A stretch of DNA of 64,000 nucleotides from assembly GCF_006569185.2 (NCBI RefSeq), contig NZ_VIGC02000006.1:1-64000 (forward strand), in the 5' to 3' direction. Positions 60,796-64,000 of this stretch are shown one piece after another (the stretch's first letter is position 1; each line of letters begins with the position of its first letter). This DNA is from Litorilinea aerophila (GTDB lineage Bacteria; Chloroflexota; Anaerolineae; Caldilineales; Caldilineaceae). Below the pieces are notes generated by a model. That model saw only the letters and a list, made by a program, of their open reading frames with translations. It was not told the origin of the DNA and ran no database searches. A program made the translations under genes and the position numbers.

Positions 60796-62555
60796 GGGTT
60801 ATGGGTCTGTCTGACTATTTTTCTGAACATTACACCAGCGAGAGGCTGAAAGAGTTCATCAAGTTATTGGGGGGCTCCAGCCAGATCCTGCGCAAAGCGG
60901 ACCGGGTTCAGTTCATCGTCCAGCATTTGCTGGATCCGGAGAGCCTTCGCCAGATCTGGAAGCAGATGGATGGACTCTCCCGCAAGGCTGTGGCCGCGGC
61001 TTATCACAACGATGGGATCTTCGATGCCGAGGCCTTCGTGGCCCAATATGGCTCGCTGCCCCAGCGTCCCAGCTCTGGCCGCTGGCAGTGGTATCGACCG
61101 CTCATCCTCTTCGATCTATTTCTGCAAAATGGGCGCCTACACCCCGAGCTGATGCCCCTGTTGGCGGATCTGGTGCCACCGCCGGAGCGCTTTCAGCTCC
61201 AGGGGCTGGTCGAAGCCCCCCGACACGACCGGGTCGATGGCGAGACCGCCGAACTCATCCGGGCCGACACCGAGGAAGCCGGGTGGCATGATCTGCTTCT
61301 CTTGCTGCAACTGGTGGAGCAGGGGGATGTTCGGCTGAGCAAGACCTCCAACCGCTTGACCCCGGGCTGCACCGAGCTGCTGCTGGGGAAGTTGCTCCAG
61401 GGCGATTTTTTCCCGCCGGAGAATCCCTGCAAGTTCGATGAAACCATCCGACCTTTTGGTTTGACCCAATTTGCCATCGGCGCCGGCCTGATCAGCACGG
61501 CCAAGAACGGGGTGCTCACCGATCGGGGGCGGACTTTTCTGGTGTACCAGGAGCCAGAGCTGCTGCTGGAAGCGTTTGAGACGTGGGTCGAGCGCAGCTC
61601 CTTCGACGAGGTGAGCCGCATCTCTGCCCTGCGCGGGACCCGGGCCCGAGGGGTGACCCTGACTCCGCCGAGCATGCGCCGGGAACGGATCGTGGAGGCC
61701 CTCTCCTGGTGTCCCCAGGGCGTCTGGATCTCTGTGACAGATTTCCTGCGGGCTATCAAGATCTGGCAGTTCAATTTTGATATCGAGGAAGGAGGGCTCA
61801 GGAAGATTTATATAGGCCAGGGCTACTATGCGAGCCAGTATGGCTACACGGAGTGGGCCGACGATCCCTGGCTGTTGACTACCGGCCTGTACATCATGGC
61901 AGTCCTGTGGGAATACCTGGGCAGCATTGGGGCCCTGGATCTTCTCTACCTGCCTCCAGAGAAGGCTTCGTTGCCTGGAGATGCTTACTATTACGATGAA
62001 AGGAACTACAGCCGCTACGACGGTCTGTGCTACTTCCGCATCACCCCCCTGGGGGCCTATCTCTTTGGCCAGGCCAGCGAGTATCAGCCCCGGCGACCGG
62101 CCGATGAACCTCTCTTCATAATTGGGGCCGACCGTTGCCTGCGTCTGCTTCAGCCGGGACAACTGACCCCGGTGTTGGCGGCTCAACTGGAGCAGATCGG
62201 GGAGCCAGTTCAGGAGGGTGTCTATCGATTGGACGAGCAAAAAATCCTGCTGGCACTGGAAGGGGGGATGGCGTTTTCCCTGTTGCAGGATCTGTTGCGG
62301 CAACGCCATCAGGGTCCGTTGCCGGCTGAAGTGGAGGAGTGGCTGCACCAGCTCTACGCCAACAGCCGGGCGTTTTCCATTCGATCTCGCGCCCTGTTGA
62401 TTCGAGCAGGGGCAGAAGAGGTGGAGATGGCGCTGGCCGATCCGGTTTTGGGCAAATTCGCCAGGCGGGTAGACGCCCGCACCCTGGTGATTCCCGCCAG
62501 CCAGGAGACCCGTTTCCGCAACCGTCTGCGGGAGTTAGGATATGGCATCCGCTGA
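60792..62555 (+). CDS. XPB/helicase-accessory-domain-like protein without ATPase motifs
   Basis: A 587-residue protein that starts in the overlap ATGA (MRVMGLSDYF); a second ATG is at 60801. It has no Walker motifs. Its C-terminal ~170 residues (FIIGADRCLRLLQPGQLTPVLAAQLEQIGEP...VYRLDEQKILLALEGGMAFSLLQDLLRQRHQGPLP...TLVIPASQETRFRNRLRELGY) closely follow the N-terminal module of bacterial XPB helicases (helicase-associated wHTH type). The middle part, with RRERIVEALSWCPQGVWISVTDFLRAIKIWQF, looks like winged-helix DNA-binding units. I infer a DNA-binding accessory factor for the SNF2/SWIM pair. The frame further upstream overlaps the SWIM gene and is not real. Confidence 0.85.
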   Translation: MRVMGLSDYFSEHYTSERLKEFIKLLGGSSQILRKADRVQFIVQHLLDPESLRQIWKQMDGLSRKAVAAAYHNDGIFDAEAFVAQYGSLPQRPSSGRWQWYRPLILFDLFLQNGRLHPELMPLLADLVPPPERFQLQGLVEAPRHDRVDGETAELIRADTEEAGWHDLLLLLQLVEQGDVRLSKTSNRLTPGCTELLLGKLLQGDFFPPENPCKFDETIRPFGLTQFAIGAGLISTAKNGVLTDRGRTFLVYQEPELLLEAFETWVERSSFDEVSRISALRGTRARGVTLTPPSMRRERIVEALSWCPQGVWISVTDFLRAIKIWQFNFDIEEGGLRKIYIGQGYYASQYGYTEWADDPWLLTTGLYIMAVLWEYLGSIGALDLLYLPPEKASLPGDAYYYDERNYSRYDGLCYFRITPLGAYLFGQASEYQPRRPADEPLFIIGADRCLRLLQPGQLTPVLAAQLEQIGEPVQEGVYRLDEQKILLALEGGMAFSLLQDLLRQRHQGPLPAEVEEWLHQLYANSRAFSIRSRALLIRAGAEEVEMALADPVLGKFARRVDARTLVIPASQETRFRNRLRELGYGIR

Positions 62556-62569
62556 TTCAGCGGATGCCA
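62543..62569. terminator. Palindrome over the stop codon, between convergent genes
   Basis: tggcatccgctga (62543-62555) and tcagcggatgcca (62557-62569) form a 13-bp perfect stem around one base; the stop codon TGA of the accessory gene is part of the left arm. The brnA gene converges from the other side (stop at 62596). A bidirectional terminator is likely, although only a short T-rich stretch (ttgttcg) follows. Confidence 0.7.
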
Positions 62570-62595
62570 TTGTTCGTATGCAGCAGAACGATGTG

Positions 62596-62856
62596 TTACT
62601 TGATATTGGCCTTCAGTTCTTCGCGAATCACCTTGCGGAGGGTATCCTCCAGGATTCCGTCCCGGGCGCGAATATATTCCCGCAAAGCTTCATTGATCAG
62701 GGTCTGATAGTTGCCGCCACCCGCCTCATGGACCTGGCGTCGAAACCAGTTCAACACGTCCGTGTCAATTCGAATCGTAATGCGGGTCTTCCCCGGAGGA
62801 GTTGACGCCACGGCTCCCTGTTTGGCGTTGTCGAAATCATATTCGTTTTCGCTCAT
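62596..62856 (-). CDS. brnA: BrnA-type antitoxin (ribbon-helix-helix family)
   Basis: An 86-residue antitoxin. The core KTRITIRIDTDVLNWFRRQVHEAGGGNYQTLINEALREYI is the BrnA/COG3514 signature: a ribbon-helix-helix strand (RITIRIDTDVLNWF) with the N(Y)QTLINEALR helix. The acidic N-terminus (SENEYDFDNAKQ) would neutralise the toxin. It overlaps the toxin's stop by 20 bases, as in other brnTA operons where the toxin gene comes first. It should repress its own promoter. Confidence 0.9.
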   Translation of the reverse strand: MSENEYDFDNAKQGAVASTPPGKTRITIRIDTDVLNWFRRQVHEAGGGNYQTLINEALREYIRARDGILEDTLRKVIREELKANIK

Positions 62857-63115
62857 AAACCCTCCGTTCCCGTCTCGTAGCCGGGCGTGCTGAAATTAAA
62901 CGAATATCGTCGCCGCGGTAGGTGTAGACGACTACCAAAACACGGCCGAGAAAATCCATACCAAGGGTCGCAAAGCGTTGCTCATTATCGACGTATTCCT
63001 CCTTGATGGTCAAGGCCCATTCATCCTCGAATACGCCGACGGCATCTGCAAAGTCGACGTGGTGTTTTTCCCAGTTAATACGAGCCTTGTCGGGATCCCA
63101 TTGATAGCCATGCAT
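62837..63115 (-). CDS. brnT: BrnT-type ribonuclease toxin
   Basis: A 92-residue toxin (MHGYQWDPDKARINWEKHHVDFADAVGVFEDEWALTIKEEYVDNEQRFATLGM...). The BrnT pattern WDxxKAxxNxxKHHVDFxxA, then EQRFATLG and VVVYTYRGDDIRLISARPATRRERRVYE is complete; it has a RelE-like fold and cleaves RNA. The frame is open to 63133, but that ATG lies inside the -10 box, so 63115 is the correct start. It has no ribosome-binding site, and the A of its ATG falls six bases after the -10 box, so the mRNA is probably leaderless. It has a conventional promoter at 63121-63149. Confidence 0.92.
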   Translation of the reverse strand: MHGYQWDPDKARINWEKHHVDFADAVGVFEDEWALTIKEEYVDNEQRFATLGMDFLGRVLVVVYTYRGDDIRLISARPATRRERRVYERKRI

Positions 63116-63120
63116 GGGGG

Positions 63121-63149
63121 ATTGTATGCACAAATAGTGTACGGGTCAA
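63121..63149 (-). promoter_or_regulatory. brnTA promoter, leaderless layout
   Basis: TTGACC (63149-63144), exactly 17 bases, then TACAAT (63126-63121) on the minus strand. The start codon A at 63115 lies six bases after the last T of the -10 box, where the transcript should begin. No Shine-Dalgarno sequence could fit. Confidence 0.85.
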
Positions 63150-63168
63150 ATCGAAAACCGCCAAATCT

Positions 63169-63180
63169 TTGGAATTCCAA
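63169..63180. promoter_or_regulatory. Candidate operator upstream of the brnTA promoter
   Basis: The 12-base perfect palindrome ttggaattccaa lies 20 bases upstream of the -35 box. An inverted pair tgcacaaa (63127-63134) and tttgtgca (63183-63190) frames the promoter. Either could bind the BrnA-containing repressor; evidence is symmetry and position only. Confidence 0.4.
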
Positions 63181-63195
63181 GTTTGTGCACTGTTC

Positions 63196-64000
63196 TTACG
63201 AATTCGCCAACCGCGGATCCAGTACATCCCGCAGGCCGTCCCCCAGCAGGTTGAAGGCCAGCACCGTGATGGTGATGGCCGCGCCGGGGAAGAGCACCAG
63301 GTGGGGCGCGCTGAAGAGCTGGTTGAACTCGCTCCCCAACATGGCCCCCCACTCCGGGTCCGGTGGCTGCATGCCCAGGCCCAGGAAGGAGAGCGCCGCC
63401 GCGTCGATGATGGCCGTGCCCACGCCCAGGGTCCCCAGTACGATCAACGGGGAGATCACGTTGGGCAGGATCTGGCGGAAGAGGATCCGGCTGTGGCTGG
63501 CGCCGATGGCCCGGGACGCCTGTACATACTCCATCTCCCGGGCTGAGAGCACCGTAGAGCGCACCACCCGGGCGTAGGCCGGGACGCTCACAATGGCCAC
63601 CGAGAGCATGGCGTTGGTCAGCCCCGGCCCCAGCACAAAGGTGATGGCGATGGCCAGCAGCAGGGCGGGAAAAGCCAGCAGGATGTCCATCAGCCGCATG
63701 ATCACGTTGTCCACCCAGCCGCCCACATAGCCCGAGAGCGCCCCCAGCAGGGTGCCCGTGGCCGAGGCCACCCCTACCACCACAAAGCCCACCATCAGGG
63801 AGACCCGGGCCGCGTACAGGACCCGGCTGAAGAGATCCCGCACGTTGCCGTCCAGCCCCATCAGGTGCTGGGGCTGATCCGCCGGGCAGCCCAGGACATG
63901 GATGCAGGGGGGCTGCCGCTTACGCACATTCTCGTGCCCCTCCGCCCCGATGAGGACCTGGTTGGGGCCATACTCCGTCAACACCGGCGCGAAGGTGGCC
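63196..64000 (-). CDS. ABC transporter permease, DppC/OppC family, 5' end beyond right edge
   Basis: The frame runs open from the right edge to a stop at 63196, 268 codons. The visible part begins in the periplasmic loop (APVLTEYGPNQVLIGAEGHENVRKRQPP), in place of the usual short LAPYDP stretch. It continues with HLMGLDGNVRDLFSRVLYAARVSLMVGF, the DppC hallmark, here LMGLDGNVRD rather than LGTDxxGRD. The EAA loop is ASRAIGASHSRILFRQILPNVISPLIVLG. It shares none of the close sequence of the two other DppC-type genes here, so it belongs to a third importer whose other genes would lie past the right edge. Confidence 0.93.
   Translation of the reverse strand, partial: ATFAPVLTEYGPNQVLIGAEGHENVRKRQPPCIHVLGCPADQPQHLMGLDGNVRDLFSRVLYAARVSLMVGFVVVGVASATGTLLGALSGYVGGWVDNVIMRLMDILLAFPALLLAIAITFVLGPGLTNAMLSVAIVSVPAYARVVRSTVLSAREMEYVQASRAIGASHSRILFRQILPNVISPLIVLGTLGVGTAIIDAAALSFLGLGMQPPDPEWGAMLGSEFNQLFSAPHLVLFPGAAITITVLAFNLLGDGLRDVLDPRLANS

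Noticed and set aside
62596-63133. Considered that the SNF2 triad and brnTA form one prophage or integrative element
   Set aside because: No integrase, tRNA target, attachment-site repeat or phage gene is visible on either side; only adjacency supports it.

Overview
The window looks like a GC-rich chromosomal segment of a Chloroflexota bacterium, most likely of the Caldilineae/Anaerolineae type. This rests on several things together: high GC, many solo peptide-type ABC transporters, dense sugar-acid catabolism genes, F420 ligase, giant secreted proteins with beta-helix and SpaA/Cna-B repeats, lipoproteins with long Pro/Thr/Ala linkers, and many intergenic palindromes of the GTAGGGGCG type. 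The phylum is an inference; no rRNA or other marker gene is present. There are no tRNAs, CRISPR arrays, prophages or insertion sequences that I can support.

Layout. 1-854: 5' part of a secreted SpaA-type protein (minus). 1323-8388: a minus-strand block with enoyl-CoA hydratase, a two-domain CoA-transferase, a glutamate-1-semialdehyde-aminomutase-like enzyme and two M81 (MlrC-like) metallohydrolases. 8566-9528: a membrane-anchored protein of unknown function. 9823-16552: M20 deacylase, fumarylacetoacetase-family hydrolase and four consecutive Gfo/Idh/MocA oxidoreductases, read from a clear promoter at 16763-16791. 16788-20923: FAD amine/amino-acid oxidase, uronate-dehydrogenase-like SDR, small membrane protein, SAM methyltransferase (carrying an in-frame palindromic insert) and CofE-like F420 ligase. 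21292-27891: a 2199-residue cell-surface protein with ten SpaA repeats, six of them forming a nearly perfect 828-bp tandem duplication. 28320-28793: a small PD-(D/E)XK-like protein. 29077-29940: the only plus-strand catabolic gene here, a sugar-phosphate isomerase/epimerase.

29985-39522: a nine-gene minus-strand operon with ABC solute-binding lipoprotein and two permeases (no ATPase), zinc-type dehydrogenase, M55 D-aminopeptidase, isomerase, two SDRs and a mandelate-racemase-type dehydratase. 40213-43932: malate/lactate dehydrogenase-2 family enzyme, an uncharacterised protein, a PQQ-type sugar dehydrogenase lipoprotein and a small unknown. 44095-47939: Gfo/Idh/MocA enzyme, GH127 beta-L-arabinofuranosidase and HpcH/HpaI aldolase. 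48100-54642: a complete Dpp/Opp-type ABC importer. 55059-56009: CaCA-type Na+/Ca2+ exchanger. 56634-62555 (plus): a three-gene unit of SNF2 helicase, SWIM zinc-finger protein and a protein resembling the XPB accessory domain without its motor. 62596-63115: BrnTA toxin-antitoxin pair with a strong, apparently leaderless promoter. 63196-64000: the start of another ABC importer (permease) leaving the window.

Together the metabolic genes read as import of plant- or peptide-derived oligomers, release of sugars by GH127, oxidation and dehydration of sugar acids by Gfo/Idh/MocA, SDR, MDR and enolase-superfamily enzymes, and retro-aldol or beta-oxidation-type cleavage. The most unusual items are the palindromic element read through as protein inside the methyltransferase, the SNF2/SWIM/XPB-N-like triad, and the homogenised repeats of the giant surface protein.
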